Shown here piece after piece: positions 1-9,508 of a DNA stretch of 64,000 nt. Origin of the DNA: an uncultured Castellaniella sp. Lineage in GTDB: Bacteria; Pseudomonadota; Gammaproteobacteria; Burkholderiales; Burkholderiaceae_B. Under the pieces are notes generated by a model, which was not told where the DNA came from, searched no databases, and saw only the letters and a program-made list of their open reading frames with translations. Where the stretch lies: contig NZ_CALKHS010000010.1 of NCBI RefSeq assembly GCF_937988725.1, forward strand, positions 1,054,001-1,118,000, in the 5' to 3' direction. A program made the translations under genes and the position numbers. The first letter of the stretch is position 1. Each line of letters starts with the position of its first letter.

Positions 1-1
1 C

Positions 2-2884
2 GCGATCCCGTTTGCCGGTAGCCTGTGCGCCGCACTGCTGCCCTCGAACGCGCGCAGGGCCGGCGCCTGGATCGCGGGCGGCAGCGCCCTGGCCTGCCTG
101 GCGCTGACCCTGGCGGCCACGCCCGAGGTCGCCGCCCTGGGCGTGATCAAGCTCAGCATCCCCTGGATCCCCACTCAGGGGGTCGACCTGACCCTGCGCA
201 TGGACGGCTACGCCTGGCTCTTCGCCGTGATCGTGTCGGCCATGGGGGCGCTGATCGCCCTGTACGCGCATTACTACCTGTCGGACCAGGATCCCGTGCC
301 GCGCTTTTTCACGTTCCTGCTCAGCTTCATGGGCGCCATGCTGGGGGTCGTGCTGGCGGGCAACCTGATCCAGCTGCTGGTGTTCTGGGAACTGACCAGC
401 CTGTCGTCCTTCATGCTGATCGGCTACTGGCAGCACCGCCCCGAAGCCCGGCGCGGCGCCCGCATGGCGCTGCTGGTGACGGGCGGCGGCGGCTTCTGCC
501 TGCTGGCCAGCATGCTGATCATCGGCCACATCGTCGGCAGCTACGACCTGGACGCCGTGCTGGCCGCCGCCGGCGAAATCCGCAGCCACCGCTGGTATCC
601 CATCCTGCTGGTGCTGCTGGCCCTGGGCGCCCTCACCAAAAGCGCCCAGTTTCCCTTCCATTTCTGGCTGCCCAACGCCATGGCGGCCCCCACTCCGGTA
701 TCAGCCTATCTGCATTCGGCCACCATGGTCAAGGCGGGCGTCTTCCTGCTGGCGCGCTTCTGGCCGATCTTTTCCGGCACCGACTGGTGGACCTGGACCA
801 TCGGCGGCGCGGGCCTGTGCTCGCTGCTGCTGGGGGCCTACGCCGCGACCTTCCAGCGCGACATCAAGAGCGTGCTGGCCTATTCCACCATCAGCCACCT
901 GGGCCTGATCACCCTGCTCCTGGGGATGAACAGCCGGCTGGCGCTGGTGGCCGCCGTCTTCCACATGGTCAACCACGCCACCTTCAAGGCGTCGCTGTTC
1001 ATGGCGGCGGGGATCGTCGATCACGAAAGCGGCACCCGCGACCTGACCCGCCTGTCGGGCCTGCGCACGCTGATGCCCCTGACCGCCACCCTGGCCATGG
1101 TGTCGGCGGCCGCCATGGCGGGGGTGCCGCTGCTCAACGGCTTCATTTCCAAGGAAATGTTCTTCGCCGAAACCATCTTCATCACGGGGCACTGGGCCAG
1201 CCGCTGGGGGCTGCCGCTGGCGGCCGTCATCGCGGGGGCCTTCAGCGTGACCTATTCCCTGCGCCTGATCCTGCAGGTCTTTTTCGGGCCCCCCGCCACC
1301 GATCTGCCGCGCACGCCGCACGACCCGGCCCGCATGATGCTCATCCCCTGCACGATCCTGGTCGTGATCTGCCTGTCCGTCGGCATCCTGCCCAACCTGA
1401 CGCTGGGCGCCATCCTGGACATGGTCATGCGCGGCCTGCTCGGATCCCGCGTGCCGGTGTTCGACCTGCAGGTCTGGCACGGCATCAACCTGCCCCTGAT
1501 CATGAGCCTCATCGCCATGGTGGCTGGAATCGGCCTGTATCTGGCCCTGCGCGAACGGGACCGACGGGCGCCCGGCCAGGTGCCGCTGATCTACCGCCTG
1601 GACGGCCGCCAGAGCTTCGAAACCCTGCTCGAAGCCATCGACGGCGGCTCGTCCCGGCTGCTGGGCTGGCTGCAGAGCCAGCGGCTGCAGCTCCAGGTCC
1701 TGCTGCTGGTGCTCTGCACCCTGGGCGTGGCCGCGCTGCCCCTGCTGCGCGGCGGCTGGTGGCCGCAGGCCGCCGCCAGCGACACCCCGCTGCAGTGGTC
1801 CTTCGGCCTGATGTGGCTGATGGGCGGGGCCTGCGCCGTCGCCGCCGCCTATCAGGCCAAATACCACCGCACCGCGTCGCTGATGCTGGCGGGCGCCACC
1901 GGCCTGATCACCTGCGTGACCTTCGCCTGGCTGTCCGCGCCGGACCTGGCCCTGACGCAACTGGCGGTCGAAGTCGTCACCACCGTGCTGATCCTGCTCG
2001 GCCTGCGCTGGCTGCCGCCGCGCATCGAGGAATTCTCCGGCGCGACCTGGCGCAGCATCCAGTGGCGCCGGCGGCGGGACTTCGCCGTGGCGGTGGCGGG
2101 CGGCGCCGGGCTGGCGATCCTGGCCTACGTCATGATGGTCCGTCCCCCGGCCCATTCCAGCATTTCGGGCTTTTTCGTCCAGCAGGCCTGGCCGCTGGGA
2201 GGCGGGGCCAACGTCGTCAACGTCATCCTGGTGGACTTCCGCGCCTTCGACACCTTCGGCGAAATCACGGTGCTGGCGATCGTGGCCCTGTGCGTATATG
2301 CCCTGCTGCGGCGCTTCCGGCCGCCCGCCGAGGCCCTGGCCGCCTCCCCCGGCCTGCGCCGCGTCCTGCAGCAGGTCCCGGCCCCCGAACCGGACATCAA
2401 GGCGCCGCTGCCCGACGGCCTGATGCGCATCCCGGCCGTGCTGGTGCGCCTGCTGCTGCCGGTGTCCACCCTGATTTCCCTGTACTTCCTGCTGCGCGGC
2501 CACAATCTGCCCGGCGGCGGCTTCGTGGGCGGCCTGGTCATGGCCACCGGCATCATCCTGCAGTACATGGTCGGCGGCATCCTGTGGGTCGAGGCCCGGC
2601 CGCTGATCCGGCCGCAGGTCTGGATCGCGCTGGGCCTGCTGGTGGCGGGCGGCGCCGCGATGGCCGTCTGGTGGGCCGGCCAGCCCCTGCTGTCGGCCTA
2701 CTCGCTGGACCCGGTCCTGCCCCTGGTCGGCGCCGTCCACCTGTCCAGCGTGCTGGTGTTCGACCTGGGGGTCTACATGCTGGTGGTGGGCGCCACCATC
2801 CTCTTCCTGATCGCGCTGGCCCACCAGTCCCTGCGCTTCCACCGCAACATCACCGAACCGGCCGACGCGCCGCTGGAGACCTGA
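2..2884 (+). CDS. mrpA: Mrp/Pha-type cation/H+ antiporter, fused A-B subunit (5' partial)
   Basis: Large subunit of a CPA3-family Na+/H+ or K+/H+ antiporter, an inner-membrane complex related to the proton-pumping arm of respiratory complex I. The frame is open to the left edge, so the N-terminus is missing; 960 residues are visible (the first ATG inside the window, at 143, is internal). Most of it is hydrophobic helices, with the antiporter-family segment TKSAQFPFHFWLPNAM near nt 635-690. From about nt 2,425 a MnhB-type domain follows (RIPAVLVRLL, then GHNLPGGGFVGG), so A and B are one polypeptide, as in rhizobial PhaAB. The stop lies 2 nt before the C subunit. Whether Na+ or K+ is exported cannot be told from sequence. 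Confidence 0.93.
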   Translation, partial: AIPFAGSLCAALLPSNARRAGAWIAGGSALACLALTLAATPEVAALGVIKLSIPWIPTQGVDLTLRMDGYAWLFAVIVSAMGALIALYAHYYLSDQDPVPRFFTFLLSFMGAMLGVVLAGNLIQLLVFWELTSLSSFMLIGYWQHRPEARRGARMALLVTGGGGFCLLASMLIIGHIVGSYDLDAVLAAAGEIRSHRWYPILLVLLALGALTKSAQFPFHFWLPNAMAAPTPVSAYLHSATMVKAGVFLLARFWPIFSGTDWWTWTIGGAGLCSLLLGAYAATFQRDIKSVLAYSTISHLGLITLLLGMNSRLALVAAVFHMVNHATFKASLFMAAGIVDHESGTRDLTRLSGLRTLMPLTATLAMVSAAAMAGVPLLNGFISKEMFFAETIFITGHWASRWGLPLAAVIAGAFSVTYSLRLILQVFFGPPATDLPRTPHDPARMMLIPCTILVVICLSVGILPNLTLGAILDMVMRGLLGSRVPVFDLQVWHGINLPLIMSLIAMVAGIGLYLALRERDRRAPGQVPLIYRLDGRQSFETLLEAIDGGSSRLLGWLQSQRLQLQVLLLVLCTLGVAALPLLRGGWWPQAAASDTPLQWSFGLMWLMGGACAVAAAYQAKYHRTASLMLAGATGLITCVTFAWLSAPDLALTQLAVEVVTTVLILLGLRWLPPRIEEFSGATWRSIQWRRRRDFAVAVAGGAGLAILAYVMMVRPPAHSSISGFFVQQAWPLGGGANVVNVILVDFRAFDTFGEITVLAIVALCVYALLRRFRPPAEALAASPGLRRVLQQVPAPEPDIKAPLPDGLMRIPAVLVRLLLPVSTLISLYFLLRGHNLPGGGFVGGLVMATGIILQYMVGGILWVEARPLIRPQVWIALGLLVAGGAAMAVWWAGQPLLSAYSLDPVLPLVGAVHLSSVLVFDLGVYMLVVGATILFLIALAHQSLRFHRNITEPADAPLET

Positions 2885-2886
2885 CC

Positions 2887-3228
2887 ATGGAATGGATACT
2901 GGCTCTGGCCATCGGCGTGCTGGCGGGATCGGGCATCTGGCTGCTGCTGCGCCCGCGCACCTTCCAGTTCATCATGGGGCTGGCCCTGATGGCCTATGCC
3001 GTCAACCTGTTCATCTTCGCCATGGGCCGCCTGCGCCTGGACGCCCCGCCCGTCATCGATCCCCACTGGACCGATCCGGCCCGCTATGCCGATCCCCTGC
3101 CCCAGGCCCTGGTGCTGACGGCCATCGTCATCGGCTTCGCCACCACCGCCCTGTTCCTGGTCGTGCTGCTGGCCTCGCGCGGCATGAGCGACACCGACCA
3201 CGTCGACGGCGAGGAACACCGCTCATGA
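2887..3228 (+). CDS. mrpC: Mrp/Pha antiporter subunit C
   Basis: Small membrane subunit (113 aa) of the same antiporter complex, homologous to NuoK of complex I. Three hydrophobic segments are visible: residues about 1-20, 28-46 and 75-97. ATG at 2887 lies 2 nt after the A-B stop. The stop overlaps the start of subunit D in an ATGA motif, which points to translational coupling. Length is normal for MnhC/MrpC. Confidence 0.9.
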   Translation: MEWILALAIGVLAGSGIWLLLRPRTFQFIMGLALMAYAVNLFIFAMGRLRLDAPPVIDPHWTDPARYADPLPQALVLTAIVIGFATTALFLVVLLASRGMSDTDHVDGEEHRS

Positions 3229-4847
3229 CGCTCTGGATGCAGAACCTGCCGGTGCTGCCGGTCCTGATTCCCCTGATGGCGGGCGCCCTGATGCTGCTGA
3301 CGCGCGACAGCCATCGGCCCCTGCGCGTGAGCCTGGGGGCCGTGTCCCTGACGCTGCAGATCGCGGCCGCCCTGATGCTGATCCGGGCCACCCAGGGCAT
3401 CGGCGGATCCCTCTGGCCCGACGACATCGGCGTCTACCGGCTGGGCAACTGGCCGGCGCCCTTCGGCATCGTCCTGGTGGCCGACCGCCTGTCGGCGCTG
3501 ATGCTGGGCCTGACGGCCATCCTGGGGCTGTGCGCCTGGGTGTATGCCACGGCGCGCTGGGACCGCGCCGGCAGCCACTTCCATCCCCTGTTCCAGCTGC
3601 AGCTGATGGGCCTGAATGGCGCCTTCCTGGCCGGCGACCTCTTCAATCTGTTCGTCTTCTTCGAAATCCTGCTGACTGCGTCCTACGGACTGATGCTGCA
3701 CGGCTCGGGCAAGCGCCGCGTGGGCGCCGGCCTGCACTACATCGGCGTCAACCTGATCGCGTCGTTCCTGCTGCTGGTCGCCATCGCCCTGATCTACGGG
3801 CTGACCGGCACCCTGAACCTGGCCGACCTGTCGGTGCGGGCGCTGGCCCTGACCGGGTCCGACCGCCAGCTGTTCGACAGCGCCGCGGCGATTCTGGGGG
3901 TCGCCTTCCTGATCAAGGCGGCCGCCTGGCCCCTGAACTTCTGGCTGCCCAACGCCTATTCCGAGGCCTGCGCCCCGGTGGCCGCCCTGTTCGCCATCAT
4001 GACCAAGGTCGGCATCTACGCCCTGCTGCGCATCGGCTCGCTGCTGCTGCCCGCCGGCGCCCCGGCCGCCTTCGGCGGCGCCTGGATGTTCCCGGCCGGC
4101 ATCGCCACCCTGGCCTTCGGCACTCTGGGCATGCTGGCCAGCACCCAGCCGCGGCGCATTGCGGCCTATGCCATCATCACCTCCTCGGGCACCCTGTTCG
4201 CGGCGCTGGGCATGCCGGGCATCACCCTGACCGGACCGGCCCTGTACTATCTGCTCAGTTCCGTGATGGCCCTGGGCGCCCTGTTCCTGCTGCTGGAACT
4301 CACCGAGCGCAGCCAGTCCTTCGGGGCGGACATCCTGGCCGTCACCCAGGAAGCCTTCGAGGCCGACGAGCCCGACGACGCCAGCCTGTCCGAACAGGTC
4401 GTGGGCGCGCCGCTGCCCGCCACCATGGCCTTCCTGGGGCTGAGCTTCTTCGCCTGCGCCCTGCTCATCATCGGCCTGCCGCCCCTGTCGGGCTTCGTGG
4501 CGAAATTCTCCCTGCTGTCGGCCGCGCTGCGCACCGCCGAGTTCGGCGCCCCCACCGTCAACGTCTGGCTGCTGGTGGCCGCCATGCTGGGATCCGGCCT
4601 GGCCTGCCTGATGGCCCTGGGCCGCTGCGGGGTGCGCCTGTTCTGGATTCCGGAACAGCTGCGCGTCCCGACCCTGAAATTCAACGAGATCATCCCCATC
4701 CTGGTGCTGCTGGGGGCCTGCGCCGCGCTGACCATCCAGGCCGGCCCCGCCATGAGCTACCTGGAAGATACGGCCCGCTATCTGGACCAGCCGGCCCGCT
4801 ACGTCCAGGCCGTGCTGGGCCCCGCCCCCGCGGAGGCGCCACGATGA
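3225..4847 (+). CDS. mrpD: Mrp/Pha antiporter subunit D
   Basis: Antiporter-like membrane subunit (540 aa) of the NuoL/M/N type, expected to form a second proton channel in the complex. The conserved lysine segment reads FLIKAAAWPLNFWLPNAYSE (about residues 227-246), and the helix pair GDLFNLFVFFEILLTASYG carries the family glutamate. ATG at 3225 overlaps the subunit C stop by 4 nt. About 14 hydrophobic segments and normal family length. The stop overlaps the start of subunit E. Confidence 0.92.
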   Translation: MTLWMQNLPVLPVLIPLMAGALMLLTRDSHRPLRVSLGAVSLTLQIAAALMLIRATQGIGGSLWPDDIGVYRLGNWPAPFGIVLVADRLSALMLGLTAILGLCAWVYATARWDRAGSHFHPLFQLQLMGLNGAFLAGDLFNLFVFFEILLTASYGLMLHGSGKRRVGAGLHYIGVNLIASFLLLVAIALIYGLTGTLNLADLSVRALALTGSDRQLFDSAAAILGVAFLIKAAAWPLNFWLPNAYSEACAPVAALFAIMTKVGIYALLRIGSLLLPAGAPAAFGGAWMFPAGIATLAFGTLGMLASTQPRRIAAYAIITSSGTLFAALGMPGITLTGPALYYLLSSVMALGALFLLLELTERSQSFGADILAVTQEAFEADEPDDASLSEQVVGAPLPATMAFLGLSFFACALLIIGLPPLSGFVAKFSLLSAALRTAEFGAPTVNVWLLVAAMLGSGLACLMALGRCGVRLFWIPEQLRVPTLKFNEIIPILVLLGACAALTIQAGPAMSYLEDTARYLDQPARYVQAVLGPAPAEAPR

Positions 4848-5335
4848 TGAGACGCCTGCTGGGATTCCTGCCCCTGCCCTGCCTGCTGCTGGCCCTGTGG
4901 CTGGTCCTGAACGACAGCCTGTCGGCCGGGCAGATCGCGCTGGGCCTGGCGATCGCCGTCACGCTCAGCCTGCTGGCACCCATCCTGCGCCCGGTGCGCG
5001 CGCGCCTGCGCCACCCCTGGACGGCCCTGCGGCTGATCGCCCGCGTCGCCCGCGACATCGTGCTTTCCAACTATCTGGTCAGCCAGCGCATCCTGCGCGG
5101 GGACGCCTCCTCCGCGCGGTCCGGTTTCCTGGACATTCCCCTGCGGATCCGCGATCCCCACGGCCTGGCCGCCCTGGCCTGCATCGTCACCTTCACGCCG
5201 GGAACCGTCTGGGCGGGACACGACACCGAACGCAACGTCCTGACCCTGCACGTGCTGGACCTGTCCGACCCGGCGGGCCTGACGCGCGTCATCCAGGACC
5301 GCTACGAACGCCCGCTGATGGAGATCTTCGAATGA
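4844..5335 (+). CDS. mrpE: Mrp/Pha antiporter subunit E
   Basis: Subunit E of the antiporter (163 aa), MNHE family. Two N-terminal hydrophobic segments (about residues 4-22 and 28-46) are followed by a cytoplasmic domain with the family motif TFTPGTVW near residue 118. The start chosen is ATG at 4844, which overlaps the subunit D stop; a second ATG follows directly at 4847. Its own stop overlaps the subunit F start (ATGA). E is thought to help assemble or stabilise the complex. Confidence 0.9.
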   Translation: MMRRLLGFLPLPCLLLALWLVLNDSLSAGQIALGLAIAVTLSLLAPILRPVRARLRHPWTALRLIARVARDIVLSNYLVSQRILRGDASSARSGFLDIPLRIRDPHGLAALACIVTFTPGTVWAGHDTERNVLTLHVLDLSDPAGLTRVIQDRYERPLMEIFE

Positions 5336-5616
5336 GCACCGTACTCTTGAACTGGGCGGGCGGCTTCGCCCTGCTGTGTTTCGTCCTGGGCCTGGGCTGC
5401 GCCGCGATCCGCCTGATCCGGGGGCCGCGCGCCGAAGACCGCATCCTGGCCCTGGACACGCTCTACATCAACGGCATGCTGATCCTGCTGGTGCTGGGCC
5501 TGCGCTTCGAGGCGGGCCTGTACTTCGACGTGGCGCTGCTGATCGCCCTGTTCGGCTTCGTCGGCTCGGCGGCCCTGGCCAAGTTCCTGCTGCGCGGCGA
5601 GGTGATCGAGCCATGA
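5332..5616 (+). CDS. mrpF: Mrp/Pha antiporter subunit F
   Basis: Small membrane subunit (94 aa) with three predicted helices. The segment RGPRAEDRILALDTL after helix 1 is the MnhF/MrpF signature. ATG at 5332 overlaps the subunit E stop, and its stop overlaps the subunit G start at 5613. In studied Mrp systems all subunits are needed for activity. Confidence 0.9.
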   Translation: MSTVLLNWAGGFALLCFVLGLGCAAIRLIRGPRAEDRILALDTLYINGMLILLVLGLRFEAGLYFDVALLIALFGFVGSAALAKFLLRGEVIEP

Positions 5617-5984
5617 ACGAACTGCCTCTGTGGGCGGCCATCCTGGTGGCCCTGCTGCTGATCCTGGCCGGCCTCGTCACCCTGATCGGCTCGCTGGGCC
5701 TGCTGCGGCTGCGCACCTTCTACCAGCGCATGCATGCCCCGACCCTGGGCATGACGCTGGGCGCGTTCTGCGTCGCCCTGGCCGCCACGCTGGTGGCCAG
5801 CCTGCTGCAGGGCCGGCCGATCTTCCATGAATGGCTGATCTGCCTGTTCCTGTTCATGAGCGCGCCCGTCACGGCGATCCTGCTGATGCAAAGCGCCATT
5901 CGCCGCCGCATCGCGCCCGCCGCCCCGCCCGATCAGCCCCCCGCCGGCCCCGCCCGGGCCGACGCGGAGCCGCCCGCCGTCTGA
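5613..5984 (+). CDS. mrpG: Mrp/Pha antiporter subunit G
   Basis: Last subunit of the operon (123 aa), PhaG_MnhG_YufB family. Three helices are seen; the signature after helix 1 is GSLGLLRLRTFYQRMHAPT. The C-terminus is a proline/alanine-rich hydrophilic tail, a little longer than in short homologues. ATG at 5613 overlaps the subunit F stop. With this gene all subunits A through G are present, B being fused to A. Confidence 0.9.
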   Translation: MNELPLWAAILVALLLILAGLVTLIGSLGLLRLRTFYQRMHAPTLGMTLGAFCVALAATLVASLLQGRPIFHEWLICLFLFMSAPVTAILLMQSAIRRRIAPAAPPDQPPAGPARADAEPPAV

Positions 5985-6084
5985 GCATATTTGTAACATT
6001 CGGCTCAGGGGGAACCCTTACACTGGACGAGTCCCCTGAACCGGGCCGGGATAGCGCCCGGGATTCAAGAAGGAGTGCTCGATC

Positions 6085-6483
6085 ATGCGTCACGCATTAC
6101 AGAAATCTCTGCAAGCCGGCCTGCTGGCCGTCGGCCTGGGCGGCATCGCGCTATTCGCCCCCGGCGCTCAGGCCGCCGGCCCCCAATCCCAATATCAGCA
6201 GGACGTGGAACGCTGCAACACCACGCCCGGCATCGACAAGCAGGCCTGCCTGCACGAAGCCGGCGCCGCCGCGCAAGCCGCCCGGCAGGACAAGCTGACC
6301 ACTCCGTCCATGCAGACCGAAGATCGCAACCGCACCCAGCGCTGCGACAGTCTGCCCGCCGATCAGCGCCAGGACTGCATGACGCTGATGGACAACGCCA
6401 ACACGCGCACGCAAGGCTCGGTCCAGTCCGGCGGCGTCCTGCGCGAAACCACCATCACCATTCCGGCCCCGACGGGCTCCTGA
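6085..6483 (+). CDS. Small secreted protein, unknown function
   Basis: A 132-residue protein with a clear Sec signal peptide (charged start, hydrophobic stretch to about residue 27, then AQAAG), so probably periplasmic. The mature part is hydrophilic, rich in Q, A and T, and has four cysteines spaced as two pairs (CNTTPGIDKQAC and CDSLPADQRQDC), which suggests two disulfides. An AAGGAG ribosome site lies 10 nt before ATG at 6085. I do not recognise a family with a known activity. It stands alone between the antiporter operon and kup on the other strand. Confidence 0.75.
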   Translation: MRHALQKSLQAGLLAVGLGGIALFAPGAQAAGPQSQYQQDVERCNTTPGIDKQACLHEAGAAAQAARQDKLTTPSMQTEDRNRTQRCDSLPADQRQDCMTLMDNANTRTQGSVQSGGVLRETTITIPAPTGS

Positions 6484-6487
6484 TCGC

Positions 6488-8377
6488 TCACAGTTCCATC
6501 TGCATGCCCATTTCCACCACCCGGTTGGGCGGGATCTTGTAGAACCGGGTGGTGCGGCTGGCATTGCGGGCCATGAAGGCGAACAGGTGGCGGCGCCAGC
6601 TCTGATGCCAGGGCAGGCGCCGCACCACGATGACGGTCTGACGCGACAGGAAATACGAAGTCTGCATCGGCTCCAGGTTCAGGTCGGAGACTTCCTGGGC
6701 GATCTGCTCCACCACCTGGGGCACATTGGGTTCCTGCTTGAAGCCCCAGCGGGCCACCGCCTGCCAGCTGCTGCGGCTGACGCGTTCGACCCGCACCCGC
6801 TCGCTGAACGGCACATACGGTTCGTCCGCCACCTCGATGGTCAGGAACAGCGCCTGTTCGTGGAGCACCTTATTATGTTTCAAATTGTGTAGAAGCGCCG
6901 GCGGCACCGTGCCGACGATCATGCTCATGAAGACGGCGGTGCCCGGCACGCGGGTGGGCGGATAGGCTTCCAGGGATTCCATGAAACTGACCAGGGGCTG
7001 ATGGTCCCCGGCCAGCGTGTCGTGGATGCGCTGGCGCCCCTGCTTCCAGGTCACCATCAGCGTCAGCAGCGCGATCCCCACCATCAGCGGCAGCCAGCCG
7101 CCTTCATGCAGCTTCAGGGTGTTGGACGTGAACAGCAGGATATCGATCAGCAGGAACAGGGTGATGAGCGTCAGCCAGGCGGCGCGCCGCAGCCCGCGCG
7201 AGGCGCGCGGCAGCACGGCGAAGGCCAGCAGCGAAGTCATCAGCATCGTGCCCGTGACGGCGAAGCCATAGGCGTGCGCCAGGCTGTCCGACGAGCGGAA
7301 CGCCAGCGTCAGCACCAGGACGGCCAGCAGCAGCAGCCAGTTGACGCGCGGCAGGTAGATCTGCCCTTCTTCCCGGGCCGAGGTGTGCTGGATCACCATG
7401 CGCGGCCAATAGCCCAGCTGCACCGCCTGCCGGGTCACGGAAAACGCCCCCGAGATCACCGATTGCGACGCGATGATGGTGGCGACGGTCGCCAGTCCGA
7501 CCAGCGGGATCAGCCCCCATTCCGGCGCCAGCAGGAAAAAGGGATTGCGGATGGCCGACGGATCGCTCAGCAGCAAGGCACCCTGGCCGAAATAGCACAG
7601 CACCAGGGCTGGCAGCACCAGGGCGAACCAGGCCCGGCGGATGACGGGGCCGCCGAAGTGGCCCATGTCGGCATACAGGGCTTCCGCGCCGGTCAGGGCC
7701 AGCACCAGGGCGCCCAGCGCCAGAAAGGTCTCCCAGGGGGCATCCCCGATGAAACGCAACGCCCAGATCGGATTGACGGCTTGCAGCACCTGCGGCTGCT
7801 CGGCTATCCGCCAGCCCCCCAGGATGCCCAGCACCAGGAACCAGACCAGCATCACGGGGCCGAACAGGCGGCCCACCGTGCCCGTGCCGCGCGACTGCAC
7901 CATGAACAGCGCCATGAGCACCACCACGGCGATCGGCACCACCCAGGAATCCAGGCCGTGCGACACGACCCCGATCCCTTCGACGGCCGACAGCACCGAA
8001 ATGGCCGGGGTGATCATGCTGTCGCCATAGAACAGCGCCGCCCCGATCAGCCCCAGGATGGCCAGGCGCCAGCGCGTCCGCTCGGGGCGTCCGCGCATGG
8101 CCAGCTCCATCAGCGCCAGCGTGCCGCCCTCGCCCCGGTTGTCGGCGCGCAGGATGCAGGTCACGTATTTCAGCGACACCACCAGGATCAGCATCCAGAA
8201 CAGGAGCGACAGCATGCCCAGGATGTGCTCGACATCCGGCGTTCCCGTTCCCGACAGGGCGACTTTCACGGTGTACAGCGGGCTGGTGCCGATGTCTCCG
8301 TATACGACCCCCAGGGCGCCGATCAGCAGCGCCGCCTGCGGGCTGCCGCTCGAGTCCGATGATTTTTGAGTGCTCAT
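6488..8377 (-). CDS. kup: Kup low-affinity potassium uptake transporter
   Basis: K+/H+ symporter of the KUP/HAK/KT family in the inner membrane (629 aa, normal length). The family signature GALGVVYGDIGTSPLYT is at residues 22-38. About 12 hydrophobic segments are followed by a soluble C-terminal domain from roughly residue 450. ATG at 8377 is 3 nt past the stop of the sensor kinase gene, so it is probably translated from the same mRNA. Closely linked to a two-component system, which is unusual for kup; see findings. Confidence 0.95.
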   Translation of the reverse strand: MSTQKSSDSSGSPQAALLIGALGVVYGDIGTSPLYTVKVALSGTGTPDVEHILGMLSLLFWMLILVVSLKYVTCILRADNRGEGGTLALMELAMRGRPERTRWRLAILGLIGAALFYGDSMITPAISVLSAVEGIGVVSHGLDSWVVPIAVVVLMALFMVQSRGTGTVGRLFGPVMLVWFLVLGILGGWRIAEQPQVLQAVNPIWALRFIGDAPWETFLALGALVLALTGAEALYADMGHFGGPVIRRAWFALVLPALVLCYFGQGALLLSDPSAIRNPFFLLAPEWGLIPLVGLATVATIIASQSVISGAFSVTRQAVQLGYWPRMVIQHTSAREEGQIYLPRVNWLLLLAVLVLTLAFRSSDSLAHAYGFAVTGTMLMTSLLAFAVLPRASRGLRRAAWLTLITLFLLIDILLFTSNTLKLHEGGWLPLMVGIALLTLMVTWKQGRQRIHDTLAGDHQPLVSFMESLEAYPPTRVPGTAVFMSMIVGTVPPALLHNLKHNKVLHEQALFLTIEVADEPYVPFSERVRVERVSRSSWQAVARWGFKQEPNVPQVVEQIAQEVSDLNLEPMQTSYFLSRQTVIVVRRLPWHQSWRRHLFAFMARNASRTTRFYKIPPNRVVEMGMQMEL

Positions 8378-8380
8378 GAT

Positions 8381-9508
8381 CTATTCTGCCCGCGTCAGAC
8401 AGGCTCCCCGACGGGGCCCGGGAAAAATCAGGGTGATTCGGGTGCCCGCGAACGCGGGGCGGCTGATGACCTTCCACCACGCCCCATGGGCGCGGGCGAT
8501 TTCACGCACGATGGCCAGGCCCAGGCCCGAGCCGCCGGACCCCGCATCCGCCGCCCGGTAGAAGGCCTCGAACACGCGCTCCAAGTCGTCGGCGCCGATC
8601 CCCGAGCCGTCGTCCTCCACCGAAAACGAAGGCGGATTGCTGATGACCCGCAACTGGATCAGCCGCGCCCCCTGGCCGTAGCGCAGGGCGTTGTCGATCA
8701 GGTTGCCCAGCAATTCGCCCAGCAGGACGGGGTCGCCGTCCACCCAGACGGGGGCCTCCGGGGCCGTCAGCTGCAATTCGATCGATTGGGCGCGCGCGCG
8801 GTCCAGCCATTCGGAACCCGCGCGGCGCATCCATTCGCAGAGATCCAGGCGCACGAAGCTGTCCTGGGGACGGGCGGCATGATCGGCGCGGGCCAGCACC
8901 AGCAGCTGCTGGCCCATGCGGATCATGTGGTCCGTCACGGACTTGATGCGATCCGCCCGCGTGCGGATGTCGTCGGACAGGTCCTGCCCCAGCATCAGTT
9001 CGGATTCCAGCTTCAGGCCCGCCAGCGGGGTGCGCAGCTGATGAGCGGCATGGCCGATGAAGCGGCGCTGCGCCTGCACGGAATCGTCCAGGCGCACCAG
9101 CAGATCGTTGAAATGCAGCACCAGGGGGGCGATTTCGCTGGGCAGCCCGGCCAGGTCCAGGGGCTGCAGGTCTTCGATGGAGCGCTGGCGGATCTGGTCG
9201 GCCAGCTGGTTGATGGACGTCAGTTCGAAGCGGATGCCGGAAATCAGCACCCAGACGAACAGCACCACCAGGAACCCCTGGGTCAGCAGCATCACCCAGA
9301 ACAGATCGCGCAGCAGCCAGGGCTGGGGGCGGATGACGCCGGTCATGAACCAGGTGGCCAGCAGATCGATGGCCACCAGAATGAAGAAAGCCGGCAGCAG
9401 CCGGCGCACCAGTTTGCGGGCGAGGGAGTCCTGGGGCATCAGGCGCTCGAACAGGCTCAGCGCCTGTCGATCCTGACGGGGATCGGAACCTGCGGATGAA
9501 TTAGGCAC
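8381..9508 (-). CDS. Two-component sensor histidine kinase
   Basis: Membrane sensor kinase of the OmpR-partner (PmrB/QseC/TctE-like) class. Order: transmembrane helix near residues 36-58, short loop, second helix about 70-90, HAMP, HisKA with the H-box GHAAHQLRTPLAGLK, and HATPase with NLIDNALRYG, DDGSGIG and GSGLGLAI. Start taken as GTG at 9508, which overlaps the stop of the regulator gene (375 aa). An ATG at 9439 would give 352 aa and neither has a strong ribosome site. The periplasmic loop is very short, so a large extracellular ligand domain is absent. The stimulus is unknown. Confidence 0.9.
   Translation of the reverse strand: MPNSSAGSDPRQDRQALSLFERLMPQDSLARKLVRRLLPAFFILVAIDLLATWFMTGVIRPQPWLLRDLFWVMLLTQGFLVVLFVWVLISGIRFELTSINQLADQIRQRSIEDLQPLDLAGLPSEIAPLVLHFNDLLVRLDDSVQAQRRFIGHAAHQLRTPLAGLKLESELMLGQDLSDDIRTRADRIKSVTDHMIRMGQQLLVLARADHAARPQDSFVRLDLCEWMRRAGSEWLDRARAQSIELQLTAPEAPVWVDGDPVLLGELLGNLIDNALRYGQGARLIQLRVISNPPSFSVEDDGSGIGADDLERVFEAFYRAADAGSGGSGLGLAIVREIARAHGAWWKVISRPAFAGTRITLIFPGPRRGACLTRAE

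Noticed and set aside
701..2842. 713-codon open frame on the minus strand inside mrpA
   Set aside because: Gln/His/Gly-rich translation with no domain, fully opposite a clear antiporter gene; typical of GC-rich antisense frames.
5985..6060. Possible ECF-sigma promoter (TGTAACATT and GGGAACCC) before the small secreted protein
   Set aside because: Motifs are too short and the spacing could not be matched with confidence to a known ECF class.
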